From assembly GCA_965213525.1 (NCBI GenBank), contig OZ243889.1, positions 2,418,001 through 2,482,000 of the forward strand: a stretch of DNA of 64,000 nucleotides. The letters are read 5' to 3'. The position numbers and the translations under genes were made by a program. Positions 40,958 to 49,318 of this stretch are shown here, one piece after another (positions within the stretch are counted from its first letter, which is position 1; each line of letters begins with the position of its first letter). The notes below the pieces were generated by a model. The model made no database searches. It worked only from the letters and a program-made list of their open reading frames with translations, and was not told the DNA's origin. Source of the DNA: G965213525 sp965213525 (lineage in GTDB: Bacteria > Actinomycetota > Acidimicrobiia > Acidimicrobiales > Poriferisodalaceae).

Positions 40958-42151
40958 ATGAGCGCGCCCTTCCTCCCCCACGCCGACCCCGTGCCCGGTG
41001 AGATCCCCGTGACCGGCATCCGGGGCGATCTCGGCATCGTCGGGGCCGGCCCGGGCCTGACCCCGGTCACGCCCTCTCAGCCCTCGCCTCGAACCCGCCG
41101 CCGGACGATCGTCGGGGCCGGCGCCATGGTCATGGCCGTCGTCGTCGTCGCCGCCGCGCTGGTCGTCAACCCCGTGGCGCGCCGTCCGGCGCCCGAGCCC
41201 ACCGCCGCCGCCGCCGACCCGGGCGCCGACGCCGCTGCCCTGGGAGCTCCCCGGCCCGCCGAGGCGCAGGCGGCGGCCACCAGGGGGCGCGACGGCGCCG
41301 ATCTGGCCAGCGCCGCACCGGCCCCCGCGCCCGTTCGCGTGCGGGATCGATCCAGCTCGACCGACCCCGGGGGCAACGCCTCGAACTCGGCCTCGACCAC
41401 CGCTGCGGCCCGGGCCCCGGCGGTCCCGAGCGTCCCTGCCCCGAGCACCTCACCCCCCGGCGCGGCGTCGACGGCGCTCAGAGACCGGAACCGGGCGACC
41501 GCTGCGCCCGTGGTCCTGGTGGTCGGGGACGAGACCGCCGGCGACGTCGCGCTCGCCCTGGAGGGCGCCGGAGAGCGCATCGAGGTGCGTCGCCTCGTCC
41601 TGGACGGTTGCGCCGTGGCGCCAGCAGCTGCGCTGGCGACCGCCGAGGTCGAACCCGAGGCCCTCGACAGCGAGTGCGTCACCGGCGTCGAGCGCATCCG
41701 AGCGGCGGTCGAGGACCTCGCCCCCGATCTGACGTTGTCGGTGTGGGGGCCCGGCGCCGTCGGCGACGTCGTCGTGGCCGGTGAGCGTCGCTCCCCGCTC
41801 GACGAGCGCCACGCCACGTGGGTGGCGCGCTCGTGGGCCCCGGTGGCCGCGGCGGCCGCGGGTGTCGGCGGACGGCTCGTCTGGGCGACGACCCCGCTCA
41901 TGTGGCCCCCGGATCAGCCCCTCGTGGCCGAGCACGGCCGAGTGCAGGCTTGGAACACGACGGTGCGAGAGCACCTCTCGAGCGGGCCCGACGTCGGATG
42001 GATCGACATCGGCACCTTCGTCGAGCGCCTCGGCGACGGGCCCTTCGACCCGGCCGTGCGCCCCGACGGGATCCGGTTGGCGGACCCGGCCATGGCCCGA
42101 CTAGGGGAGGCCCTGACCTCCGAGCTGGTCACCCTCGCCCGATCGCTCTGA
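40958..42151 (+). CDS. Membrane-anchored, degenerate SGNH-like protein
   Basis: Protein of 397 aa: a cytoplasmic N-terminus, one helix (about residues 50-70), an Ala/Pro/Ser linker to about 185, then an SGNH-hydrolase-like domain. Block I reads VVLVVGDETAGD where active enzymes have GDS, so the nucleophile is replaced by Glu. The final block reads PDGIRLADPA where DGxH is expected, so the catalytic His is Arg. It may bind rather than cleave acyl groups. The domain resembles the tail of surface acyltransferases. It is divergent from plsY. Confidence 0.75.
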   Translation: MSAPFLPHADPVPGEIPVTGIRGDLGIVGAGPGLTPVTPSQPSPRTRRRTIVGAGAMVMAVVVVAAALVVNPVARRPAPEPTAAAADPGADAAALGAPRPAEAQAAATRGRDGADLASAAPAPAPVRVRDRSSSTDPGGNASNSASTTAAARAPAVPSVPAPSTSPPGAASTALRDRNRATAAPVVLVVGDETAGDVALALEGAGERIEVRRLVLDGCAVAPAAALATAEVEPEALDSECVTGVERIRAAVEDLAPDLTLSVWGPGAVGDVVVAGERRSPLDERHATWVARSWAPVAAAAAGVGGRLVWATTPLMWPPDQPLVAEHGRVQAWNTTVREHLSSGPDVGWIDIGTFVERLGDGPFDPAVRPDGIRLADPAMARLGEALTSELVTLARSL

Positions 42152-42236
42152 CCGCTCGACGCAGCCACCTCGGTGCGGGCTGGCGGGTGCCGGCGGGGCC
42201 CCGGCGGGTGTGGGTCGGCCCCGCAGGGCACGCGAC

Positions 42237-42713
42237 TCAGTCCACCTCGCCGCGCTCGACGGCTGCCCACAGCGCCTCCAGCTCGGATCGAGCCGTCTCG
42301 ACGAACCGGGGCATCAGCTCGGCGAGGATCTGACGCTCGTCGTCGTCGAAGCGGGCCAGGACGCCGTCGAGCAGGTGTCGGCGGCGTTCGCTCAGCCGCT
42401 CGTGCAGCCGTCGACCGCTGCTGGTGAGCACGACCGCCACGCCCCGTCCGTCAGCGAGGTGGCGCTGTCGCTCGACGAGGCCACGACGCTCGAGGCGGTC
42501 GACACCTCGGGTGGCGGTCGACGGGTCGATCTGCAGGGCGTCGGCCAGCTCGCTCATGCGCACGGGGCCGTGCTCACCGACGGCGTCGAGGGTGTCGGTC
42601 TCTCCCGGTTCGAGGTCGATGCCGTCCACGGTCAGGGCTCGCCCGAACACCGCCAGGCCCCGGAGGCGCCGCAGATCACGCCACGCCCCGCCGATGGCCG
42701 ACCGCTCGTCCAC
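42237..42713 (-). CDS. MarR-family transcriptional regulator
   Basis: Winged-helix regulator of 158 aa. The recognition part reads GPVRMSELADALQIDPSTATRGVDRLERRGLVERQR, followed by the wing LADGRGVAVVLTSSGRRLHERL and a C-terminal dimerisation helix. GTG 42713 gives the normal family length; the frame extends to ATG 42842, but that stretch uses atypical codons and holds a palindrome. The gene is divergent from the RND exporter, which it probably represses. Confidence 0.88.
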   Translation of the reverse strand: MDERSAIGGAWRDLRRLRGLAVFGRALTVDGIDLEPGETDTLDAVGEHGPVRMSELADALQIDPSTATRGVDRLERRGLVERQRHLADGRGVAVVLTSSGRRLHERLSERRRHLLDGVLARFDDDERQILAELMPRFVETARSELEALWAAVERGEVD

Positions 42714-42802
42714 AGGCCCAGCCGGTGCTCCCGCCCGATCGTCCCGGGCCCCGGGCCCCGGACCCCTCGGCTCGGCCGCCGACGGCGCCGCCCCGTCCAC
42801 CG

Positions 42803-42815
42803 TTGGATCGTACAA
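42803..42815. promoter_or_regulatory. Candidate MarR operator
   Basis: TTGGATCGTACAA is an imperfect palindrome with TTG/CAA ends. It lies between the MarR gene and the RND exporter, 90 bases before one start and 137 before the other. MarR operators are often of this type. Confidence 0.35.
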
Positions 42816-42951
42816 GCACCGTCGTGCGGGGTCAGTGTCCATGGGCGAAGGCGCACGGCTGGGCGAGGGCGGGCGAGGGCGGGCTCCTAGCCTTGGGGTG
42901 CCGGATCGCCCCCCGGCGCGTCCGGCCCGCCGACCTTCCTTGGAGCACGCC

Positions 42952-45681
42952 GTGTTGACCCGTGCCGTCCGTCTGTTCGCGGCGCGCCCCGTGCCCACCC
43001 TCGTGCTGTGGGTGGCGGTGCTGTCGTTCGGGATCCTGTCGTTCACGACGTTGCTGCCCCGAGCTGGCTTCCCGGCGGTCGACGTGCCCGTCACGGTCGT
43101 GTCGGGCAGCTACCTCGCCGATGACCCGGCGGTGGTGGATGCCGACGTGGTCCGCCCTGCGCTCGACGCGGTGAGCGAGCTCGACGGCGTCGAGCACGTC
43201 GACAGCTTCGCCCGGGCGAACTCCTTCTCGCTCGTCGTCGAGCTCGGCACCGACCTCACCAGCGAGGACGGGGTCGACCTCCTCGGGGCCGCCCTCGACG
43301 GCGCCGGCCTGCCCGCCGACGCCACGCTGACGCTCCAGCCCGTCGACGCCGCCCGCTTCGCCAACGAGTTCGACGTGCTCGTGGCGGTCACCGGCCCTCC
43401 GGGCACCGACGCCGCCGCCTTCGACGAGGTGGCCGGTCGCCTCGTCGACGACCTCGCCGGCGTCGCCGACGTCGAGCGGGCCGAGGTGCTCGAGCTCGTC
43501 GACACCGCCGCCGACCTCGACACCGGCGAGGCCGTGGTCCGCCAGACCACCTTCAACGACTACGCCGTCAACGCCGGTGAGGGGCTCGTGTTCCTGCCGG
43601 CGGTGACCGTCGGGGTGCGAGCCTTCGACGACACCGACCAGCTTGACCTGTCGGCGGGCATCGACGACGCGCTCGACGACGCCCGGGCCGCAGGCGAGCT
43701 CGGCGACGGCTTCGATGCCGCCATCGCCGCCGACTTCGCCACCCAGATCGAGAGCGAGCTCTCCTCGCTGCAACAGAACACCCTCACCGGGGTCATCGCC
43801 GTGACCGTCGTGACGTTCCTGCTGATCAGCTGGCGGGCATCGATCGTGACCGCCGCATTCCTCGTGACCGTGCTGGCCGCGGTGATGGGCGCCCTGTGGC
43901 TGCTCGGCATCTCGCTCAACACGATCTCGCTGTTCGGCGTCATCCTGGCGCTCGGGCTGTTCGTCGACGACGCCGTGGTCATCACCGAGGCGATCGACCG
44001 GTTCCGACGTCGTGGCGACAGCGTGCTCGACACCATCTCGACCGCCATCCGCAGGGTCGGTGCGGCCAGCGTGTCGGGGACGCTCACCACGGTGCTGGTG
44101 TTCACGCCGTTGGTGTTCACCAGCGGCATCCTCGGGGACTTCATCCGCCAGCTGCCGGTCACCGTCATCGTCGGCCTGCTGGTGTCACTGGTCCTGTCCT
44201 TCGTGGTCATCCCGACCCTGTCGCGCTACCTGGTGCTGTCGACCGACCGCAGCAGCGGGGTGCTGAGCCGGTTCGAGTCGCGCCTCGGCGACGCAGCGGC
44301 TGGCCTGCCGGCGCTGTTGAACCACCGCCGGCGCCTCGGGCTCGCCGTCGGGGCCTCCATGATCGTGCTCAGCATCGCTGCGGTGGCCGGGAGCGGCGTG
44401 TTCGCCGGGCGGGCCGGCTTCGACATCTTCCCCCTCCAAGACGACGCCGACTCGCTGTTCGTCGAGATCGACTTCGCGCCCGGCACCGACCTCGACCGCG
44501 CCGCCGACATCGCCGAGGGCGTGCAACGCACCGTGGTGGACGAGCTCGGTGACGACGTGACCGGTGGGTTCCTCTACCAGGGCAACGAGCGCAGCGCCTT
44601 CCTGGACCTCGAGCTGGTGTCGTTTCGCGATCGGGCGACGCCGGCCCCCGAGCTGGTCGACCGCCTCGAGCCGGAGCTGGCCGCGATCGACGGGGCGCGG
44701 GTCACGGTGCAACAGGCCGCCCAGGGCCCGCCCCGAGACGAGTTCCCGTTCCAGGTGCAGGTCTTCGGCGAGGACGAGGGCGCCACCCGAGCGCTGGCCG
44801 CTGACCTGCGCGACTGGCTCGACGGGCGGGCGCTGCAGACCGCCAGCGGGTCCGAGGTGCGCATCGTCGAGTCGATCATCACGCTGGGCGACGTGGTCGC
44901 CCGCGACGACGGTCGGCGACTGCTGGAGGTGCGGGCTCGCTTCGACGACGACGACCAGACCGCCAACACCGCCGCCGCCGAGGAGGCCGTCACCGAAGAG
45001 TTCGACGCCGACCGGCTGGCCGGTCACGGCCTCGGCGCCGACGCGCTCGGCTTCGATCTCGGCTTTGAGTCCGACAACGAGGAGTCCTTCGCCTCGCTCG
45101 GTGTGGTCTTCCCCATCGCCCTGTTGTCGATGTTGGTGTTGCTCGTCGCCCAGTTCCGGTCGATCCTGCAGCCGCTGCTCATCTTCTTGGCCATCCCGTT
45201 CACGTTCTTCGGCGTGTTCGGTGGGCTGCTGCTCACCGGCAACCCGATCAGCTTCTTCGCCGTGATCGGCCTGATCGGCCTCGTCGGCATCGCGGTCAAC
45301 AACACCATCTTGCTGGTCGACTTCGCCAACCAGGAACGTCGCGACGGGGCCGATCCGGTCACCGCCATCAGCTCGGCGGTCAAGCTCCGGTTCCGGCCCC
45401 TGGTGACCACGACGCTCACCACCGTGGCCGGGCTCCTGCCCCTGGCCCTGACCGATCCGTTCTGGGAGCCCCTGGCCTTCACCATCATCTTCGGGCTGTT
45501 GTCCTCGACCGCCCTGGTGCTGTTGGCCTTCCCGTACTACTACCTGCTGGTCGAGGCCATCCGCTCGCTGCTCGCACGTCTGCGGGGCCGCATCGGGCGC
45601 GCCGTGGGGCGAGGACCCGATGGCGGCGAACCGGCCCGTCGGAACGACCCCGACCCGCACCCCGCCCCGGCGTCGGTGTGA
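42952..45681 (+). CDS. RND-family efflux transporter
   Basis: Large membrane permease of 909 aa with the HAE/AcrB-type pattern: N-terminal helix, extracytoplasmic loop, helices including LALGLFVDDAVVITEAIDRF with the proton-relay Asp pair near residue 340, a second half with QDDADSLFVEIDFAPGTDLDRA and the final helix cluster with GLIGLVGIAVNNTILLVDFA. The loops are rich in Asp and shorter than those of AcrB, as in many actinobacterial members. No adaptor or outer-membrane partner is nearby. The substrate is unknown. GTG 42952 follows GGAG by six bases, and TAGCCT at 42886 may be its -10 box. Confidence 0.9.
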   Translation: MLTRAVRLFAARPVPTLVLWVAVLSFGILSFTTLLPRAGFPAVDVPVTVVSGSYLADDPAVVDADVVRPALDAVSELDGVEHVDSFARANSFSLVVELGTDLTSEDGVDLLGAALDGAGLPADATLTLQPVDAARFANEFDVLVAVTGPPGTDAAAFDEVAGRLVDDLAGVADVERAEVLELVDTAADLDTGEAVVRQTTFNDYAVNAGEGLVFLPAVTVGVRAFDDTDQLDLSAGIDDALDDARAAGELGDGFDAAIAADFATQIESELSSLQQNTLTGVIAVTVVTFLLISWRASIVTAAFLVTVLAAVMGALWLLGISLNTISLFGVILALGLFVDDAVVITEAIDRFRRRGDSVLDTISTAIRRVGAASVSGTLTTVLVFTPLVFTSGILGDFIRQLPVTVIVGLLVSLVLSFVVIPTLSRYLVLSTDRSSGVLSRFESRLGDAAAGLPALLNHRRRLGLAVGASMIVLSIAAVAGSGVFAGRAGFDIFPLQDDADSLFVEIDFAPGTDLDRAADIAEGVQRTVVDELGDDVTGGFLYQGNERSAFLDLELVSFRDRATPAPELVDRLEPELAAIDGARVTVQQAAQGPPRDEFPFQVQVFGEDEGATRALAADLRDWLDGRALQTASGSEVRIVESIITLGDVVARDDGRRLLEVRARFDDDDQTANTAAAEEAVTEEFDADRLAGHGLGADALGFDLGFESDNEESFASLGVVFPIALLSMLVLLVAQFRSILQPLLIFLAIPFTFFGVFGGLLLTGNPISFFAVIGLIGLVGIAVNNTILLVDFANQERRDGADPVTAISSAVKLRFRPLVTTTLTTVAGLLPLALTDPFWEPLAFTIIFGLLSSTALVLLAFPYYYLLVEAIRSLLARLRGRIGRAVGRGPDGGEPARRNDPDPHPAPASV

Positions 45682-45767
45682 GGACCTGAGCGCGACGGCG
45701 ACGAGCGGGCCCTTGCGATCAAGACGTGGCCTCGCCCTTGGGCAAGGCTTCGCATCGCCCTCGTCGT

Positions 45768-45843
45768 TGGCACCCCCAACGGGATTCGAACCCGTGTTGC
45801 CGCCTTGAAAGGGCGGAGTCCTCGGCCGCTGGACGATGGGGGC
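45768..45843 (-). tRNA. tRNA-Glu (anticodon UUC), CCA encoded
   Basis: Minus-strand cloverleaf: acceptor GCCCCCA with TGGGGGT, anticodon stem CCGCC/GGCGG, loop CTTTCAA with anticodon TTC at 45809-45807, T-arm CGGGTTCGAATCCCG, discriminator G and encoded CCA. TACGAT about 12 bases upstream of its 5' end is a good -10 box. The gene lies antisense between the RND exporter and the lipoprotein. Confidence 0.95.
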
Positions 45844-45850
45844 TCTGAGC

Positions 45851-45876
45851 GCCGATCGTACCCAACCCCGATCGGC
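45851..45876. repeat. Perfect 8-bp inverted repeat beside tRNA-Glu
   Basis: GCCGATCG (45851-45858) and CGATCGGC (45869-45876) are separated by ten bases. They flank the probable -10 box of tRNA-Glu and lie 80 bases before the lipoprotein start, so they could be an operator or a hairpin. Confidence 0.5.
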
Positions 45877-45956
45877 GGGCCGATTCCCGTTCGGGGCGTC
45901 TGTGGGCCAGGCTGCAGCGGCCCCCGCCCGTTCGGTCGAGTCCCAGAGGAGCGCCG

Positions 45957-47099
45957 TTGCCCCGTCACCTCGCCGCCCTGGCCGCCTTGGCCGTGATCGC
46001 CCTGTCCTCCAGCGCCTGCGGAGCCGAGGCCGACACGACCGCGGCTCGGTCGGCCGAGGCCACGAGCACGACGGTGCACGGCGCTGCCACGAACGGCCTC
46101 GTCATCGACGAGGCCCGCTGCGCCGCCAACGCCGCCGCAGGCACCATCACCTACGCCTCGCCCTTCGATGTGACGGCGTCGACGTCGATCCTCGAGGTCA
46201 TCGTGGCGATGGATCGTGGCTACTTCGACCAGGTCTGCCTCGACGTCGAGTTCGTCCCGGCATTCGCCCCGGCCAACAGCGCCTTGGTCGCCGAGGGGAC
46301 CGCCCAGATGGGGGGGGCCGGGTGCTTCGGTGAGCTCGTCGGGGTGAACCTGACCGGCGGGGCCGACCTGGTCGCCGTCGCCCAGTTCGGCCACACCGCC
46401 ATCGCTGCGCTCGTCGTCCCCGCCGACGCCGGCATCGACGACCTGGCCACCGACCTGCCGGGGCGCCTCGTCGGCATCAAGGGCGACCTGCCCTGTGACG
46501 TCAAGATCATGCTGGCCCGACTGGGCGTCGAGCGAGGCAGCTTCGACACGGTGCTGCTCGAAGGGTTCGACCCGCTGGCCCACCTGGAGCTCGGCATCGA
46601 CGCCCTGCCCGTCTACAAGTCCAACGAGCCCCGCACGCTCGACGCCGCCGGCGTGGACTACGTCCTGTACGACCCGCTCGAGCTCGACATCCCGGCCAGC
46701 TTCGGGCTCCTCACGACCAGCCGGCGCTTCCTGTCCGAGCACCGCAGCGCCGTCGAGGACTTCGTGCGGGCAACGCTCCAGGCCCACGAGTGGGCCGCCG
46801 CCCACCCCACAGAGGCCGTGGACGCCGTCATCGCCCGCAGCGACCCCGGCGGCTCGGAGGCAGCCGAGCGCTTCGAAGCCACCGAGCGATACCGCTGGCA
46901 GACCGAATCTCGCCTCGTCGCCGAGACCACCCCGCCGGATCTCGGGGTCGGGGGCATCGACCTCTCCCGGCTCGGCGCCGAGGTCGACGTGCTGAGCGAC
47001 ATCGGCGCGTACCCCACGCCCGAGCCGCCAAGCTGGCGCACGATGGTCGATCCCTCGGTGGTCGAGGCCGTCACCGACGCCGACGGCGTGCTCTGGTGA
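45957..47099 (+). CDS. ABC-type substrate-binding lipoprotein (NMT1/THI5-like)
   Basis: Lipoprotein of 380 aa: signal ALAALAVIALSSSAC with the lipidated cysteine at about residue 20, then a two-lobed periplasmic-binding fold of the nitrate/taurine/THI5 type (ILEVIVAMDRGYFDQVCLDVEFVPAFAPANSALVAEG). FVRATLQAHEWAAAHPTEAVDAV is the C-terminal signature of that group. The ligand may be a sulfonate, a pyrimidine or similar. The TTG start is chosen because AGAGGAG precedes it. No permease or ATPase is adjacent, so it is an orphan in this window. Confidence 0.85.
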   Translation: MPRHLAALAALAVIALSSSACGAEADTTAARSAEATSTTVHGAATNGLVIDEARCAANAAAGTITYASPFDVTASTSILEVIVAMDRGYFDQVCLDVEFVPAFAPANSALVAEGTAQMGGAGCFGELVGVNLTGGADLVAVAQFGHTAIAALVVPADAGIDDLATDLPGRLVGIKGDLPCDVKIMLARLGVERGSFDTVLLEGFDPLAHLELGIDALPVYKSNEPRTLDAAGVDYVLYDPLELDIPASFGLLTTSRRFLSEHRSAVEDFVRATLQAHEWAAAHPTEAVDAVIARSDPGGSEAAERFEATERYRWQTESRLVAETTPPDLGVGGIDLSRLGAEVDVLSDIGAYPTPEPPSWRTMVDPSVVEAVTDADGVLW

Positions 47100-47114
47100 G
47101 CTGGTCGCCGCCGG

Positions 47115-47576
47115 TCAGGGCCGTTCGTCGCCGATCGCCGGCCGGGCGTTGAAGGTCGCTCTCACCACGACCTGGTCGCCGGCGTCGTCGATGGCGAGCG
47201 AGTCGCTGAGGTGGTGCACGATCGTGAGGCCCCGGCCACGCAGCGCCGTCACGTCGATCTCTTCGGGGGGACACGGCACGCGCGCCGACGACCTGTTGCG
47301 CACCACCACCTCCACCACGTCGTCGTCGTGGCGGACCTGCACCGTCACCGGCGATGAGCCCTCCGACGCCTCGATGGCGTTGGTGATGAGCTCGGTCACG
47401 GCCAACTCGACCCGGTCACAGAGGTTGCGCTGACCGTAGGGTGCCATGGCCCGGCGCACCTCGGTGCGGGCGCGAGGAACTTCTGACAGCTCGGCCTCGA
47501 GCTCGAGGTCGACCACCTCACGATCGACGCCGAAGCTGTCGCCCACCGACGGCGACGACTCGTGGTGGGGGGACAT
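47115..47576 (-). CDS. RsbW-like anti-sigma factor/ATPase
   Basis: HATPase-fold protein of 153 aa. The N-box is intact (VELAVTELITNAIEAS), as is a G-type loop (VTALRGRGLTIVHHLSD). Such proteins bind ATP and either hold a sigma factor or phosphorylate an STAS antagonist. It is transcribed after the YtxH-like gene from a SigF-type promoter, so it may act as negative feedback on the SigF system encoded at 50-51 kb. Its actual partner is not shown. Confidence 0.87.
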   Translation of the reverse strand: MSPHHESSPSVGDSFGVDREVVDLELEAELSEVPRARTEVRRAMAPYGQRNLCDRVELAVTELITNAIEASEGSSPVTVQVRHDDDVVEVVVRNRSSARVPCPPEEIDVTALRGRGLTIVHHLSDSLAIDDAGDQVVVRATFNARPAIGDERP

Positions 47577-47581
47577 GGGCC

Positions 47582-47872
47582 CTACGTGCCGGTCGACGGG
47601 CCCGGGAGCGATGTGCCGGGCACACCCTGGGCGACGGGTGCTGCGGCGGGGCCGTTGGACGACGCAGGCGCCGGCGAGATCGCAGGAGCCGCCCCAGAGC
47701 CCCGTCGGGCGGGGCCCGAGGCCGACTTGCCGACAGAGGCCTTGAGGCCTTCGAGGCGGGCTGATGCCCGATCGCGACGACCCTCGCCAGCGACCGGGTC
47801 GCTGTAGTAGGCGGCTGCGGCGCCGAGCGCCGCCCCGACTGCGAACATCCGCACACCCGTCGCCAGCTTCAC
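47582..47872 (-). CDS. YtxH-like small stress protein
   Basis: Protein of 96 aa with one N-terminal helix (MFAVGAALGAAAAYYSDP), a basic amphipathic part (RRDRASARLEGLKASVG) and a Pro/Ala/Ser tail. This is the YtxH/general-stress layout. GTG 47872 follows the full ribosome site AGGAGG. A GTTT-N16-GGGTA promoter lies 30 bases upstream, so it is the first gene of a SigF-controlled pair with the anti-sigma gene. Confidence 0.72.
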   Translation of the reverse strand: MKLATGVRMFAVGAALGAAAAYYSDPVAGEGRRDRASARLEGLKASVGKSASGPARRGSGAAPAISPAPASSNGPAAAPVAQGVPGTSLPGPSTGT

Positions 47873-47901
47873 GTGAGTCCCTCCTGCGATCTGGAGGTGG
47901 G

Positions 47902-47926
47902 TACCCCCCGACCCGGGCGACCAAAC
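47902..47926 (-). promoter_or_regulatory. SigF-type promoter of the YtxH-like gene
   Basis: GTTT (47926-47923), 16-base spacer, GGGTA (47906-47902). This exactly fits the actinobacterial SigF signature GTTT-N15-17-GGGTA. The predicted start of transcription lies about 20 bases before GTG 47872. Confidence 0.75.
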
Positions 47927-47964
47927 GGTCACGCAGCCTGGCCGTCAGACGAGCCCGGCGGGGT

Positions 47965-48711
47965 CTAGGTGGGCGGGGACTCGCTGCGGTGGCGGTGGTC
48001 CATGACGGCGTCGACGTGGGCGAGCTCGCCGCCGGTGCCCTGGCGGCGCCGATCGAGGTCCTCGAGCACGGGGCGAGGCCCGTAGACCACCACGACGTCG
48101 TCGGGCATCAGCCGCTCGGCCCGGTCGGGCAGCGACGTGTACACGCCCCCTCGCTCGAGCCCGAGGACGACGACGCCCTCGTCCTTGAGCCGCAGCCGAC
48201 CCAGCTCTGCGCTCGTCAGCCAGTCGTGGTCGCGCAAGGCGAGCTCGATGACGTCGTGGTCACCGCCGAGGTGGGTGATCGTCGAGCGGTCGTCGCTCTC
48301 CTCGCCGTGGCCGAGGCGCATGGCCCGCCGGGTGAGGCGCACCAGGGCACGCTCGACGATGGGCCGGCGGGCCACGAAGACGATGACCAGGGCCCCGCCG
48401 GCCAGGACGAGGGAGCGCTGCGCCGATCCGAACGCCGAAGCCCCGTCGAACGACAGGACCAGTGATGCGATGACCGCCCCGACGCCGAGGTTGCCGAGCA
48501 GCATCAGCGTGGCGACGACCTTGCGGCGCACGGGGTGGTTGACGACGGCTTCGGCCTCGCTGGTGGTGAAGCCGACCCCGGTGAAGGCCGAGCGCGCCTG
48601 GAACCGTGCGTAGGGCGCGCTCAGGCCCGAGGCCATGAAGATCGCCGCCGCCACGCGGGTGATGATGGTCGAGACGACGAGGAGGGCGAGCAGGGTGAGG
48701 ACAGCGGCCAC
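47965..48711 (-). CDS. Membrane protein with RCK/TrkA-C domain
   Basis: Protein of 248 aa with three helices (about residues 3-28, 66-88, 100-118) and a cytosolic C-terminal domain. That domain reads IELALRDHDWLTSAELGRLRLKDEGVVVLGLERGGVYTSLP and RLMPDDVVVVYGP, the TrkA-C ligand-binding fold. SAFTGVGFTTSEAE resembles the pore region of K+ transporters (TGVGF), but the protein is far shorter than TrkH. It could be a cut-down ion channel or a gating subunit. It is last in the Dps operon. Confidence 0.78.
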   Translation of the reverse strand: MAAVLTLLALLVVSTIITRVAAAIFMASGLSAPYARFQARSAFTGVGFTTSEAEAVVNHPVRRKVVATLMLLGNLGVGAVIASLVLSFDGASAFGSAQRSLVLAGGALVIVFVARRPIVERALVRLTRRAMRLGHGEESDDRSTITHLGGDHDVIELALRDHDWLTSAELGRLRLKDEGVVVLGLERGGVYTSLPDRAERLMPDDVVVVYGPRPVLEDLDRRRQGTGGELAHVDAVMDHRHRSESPPT

Positions 48712-48774
48712 GTCAGCCCCTCAGCTGGGCGCTCGGGGTCGGTGGACGCGAGGTCAGCGGCGCCACCCGCTCGG

Positions 48775-49281
48775 TCAGCGGGTCTCGAGGCGTCGCGCCC
48801 GACCCTTCAAGACGCCCTCGACGACGCGCCGGGACTCGGCGTCCACGTCGACGTCGAGTCGGCCGGCGCCGGCGCCGCTCGCACTGGCGGCCTCGGCGTC
48901 GAGGGTCTCGGGGTTGGCCGGTAGCGAGGCCATCACCCCGAAGAAGCCCCCGATGAAGAACCCGACGAACGCCGCACCGATGGCGGCAGCGACCACGAGG
49001 CCCGGGTCGGCGCCGGTGGCGAACACCACGATGGCGACGACGACGCCCAGCAGGACCGTCGCAGTGGCCGCGCCGACGATGCTGAAGCGCCTGCGCACCC
49101 CGGAGCCCACGTTGGTGTCGGCGTCCTCGACGTCGTCGGCATCGCGCTCGGATGCTGGGAGGTGGATGGCGTCGCCGTCGATGCCGTTGCGCTCGAGCTC
49201 CTTGGCCACCGCCACCGCATCGGCCGGATCGTCGAACCACGCCGTGACCTGTCGCACGCCGTCACCGGGGGGGCTGCTCAC
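48775..49281 (-). CDS. General-stress-protein-like membrane protein
   Basis: Protein of 168 aa. A small domain (QVTAWFDDPADAVAVAKELERNGIDGDAIHL, the YflT/general stress 17M-like strand-helix pattern) is followed by two helices with glycine zippers (ATVLLGVVVAIVVFATGA, AAIGAAFVGFFIGGFFGVM) and a charged tail. GTG 49281 is chosen; a later GTG before RQVTAWF is possible. Together with Dps it follows a SigF-type promoter. Confidence 0.75.
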   Translation of the reverse strand: MSSPPGDGVRQVTAWFDDPADAVAVAKELERNGIDGDAIHLPASERDADDVEDADTNVGSGVRRRFSIVGAATATVLLGVVVAIVVFATGADPGLVVAAAIGAAFVGFFIGGFFGVMASLPANPETLDAEAASASGAGAGRLDVDVDAESRRVVEGVLKGRARRLETR

Positions 49282-49318
49282 CCCGCCCGCCTGCGGACCG
49301 CCGGGACACTGTCGCTCG

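Noticed and set aside
44185..45660. Minus-strand open frame opposite the RND exporter
   Set aside because: Explained by GC bias of the exporter gene; no coherent hydrophobic or catalytic pattern.
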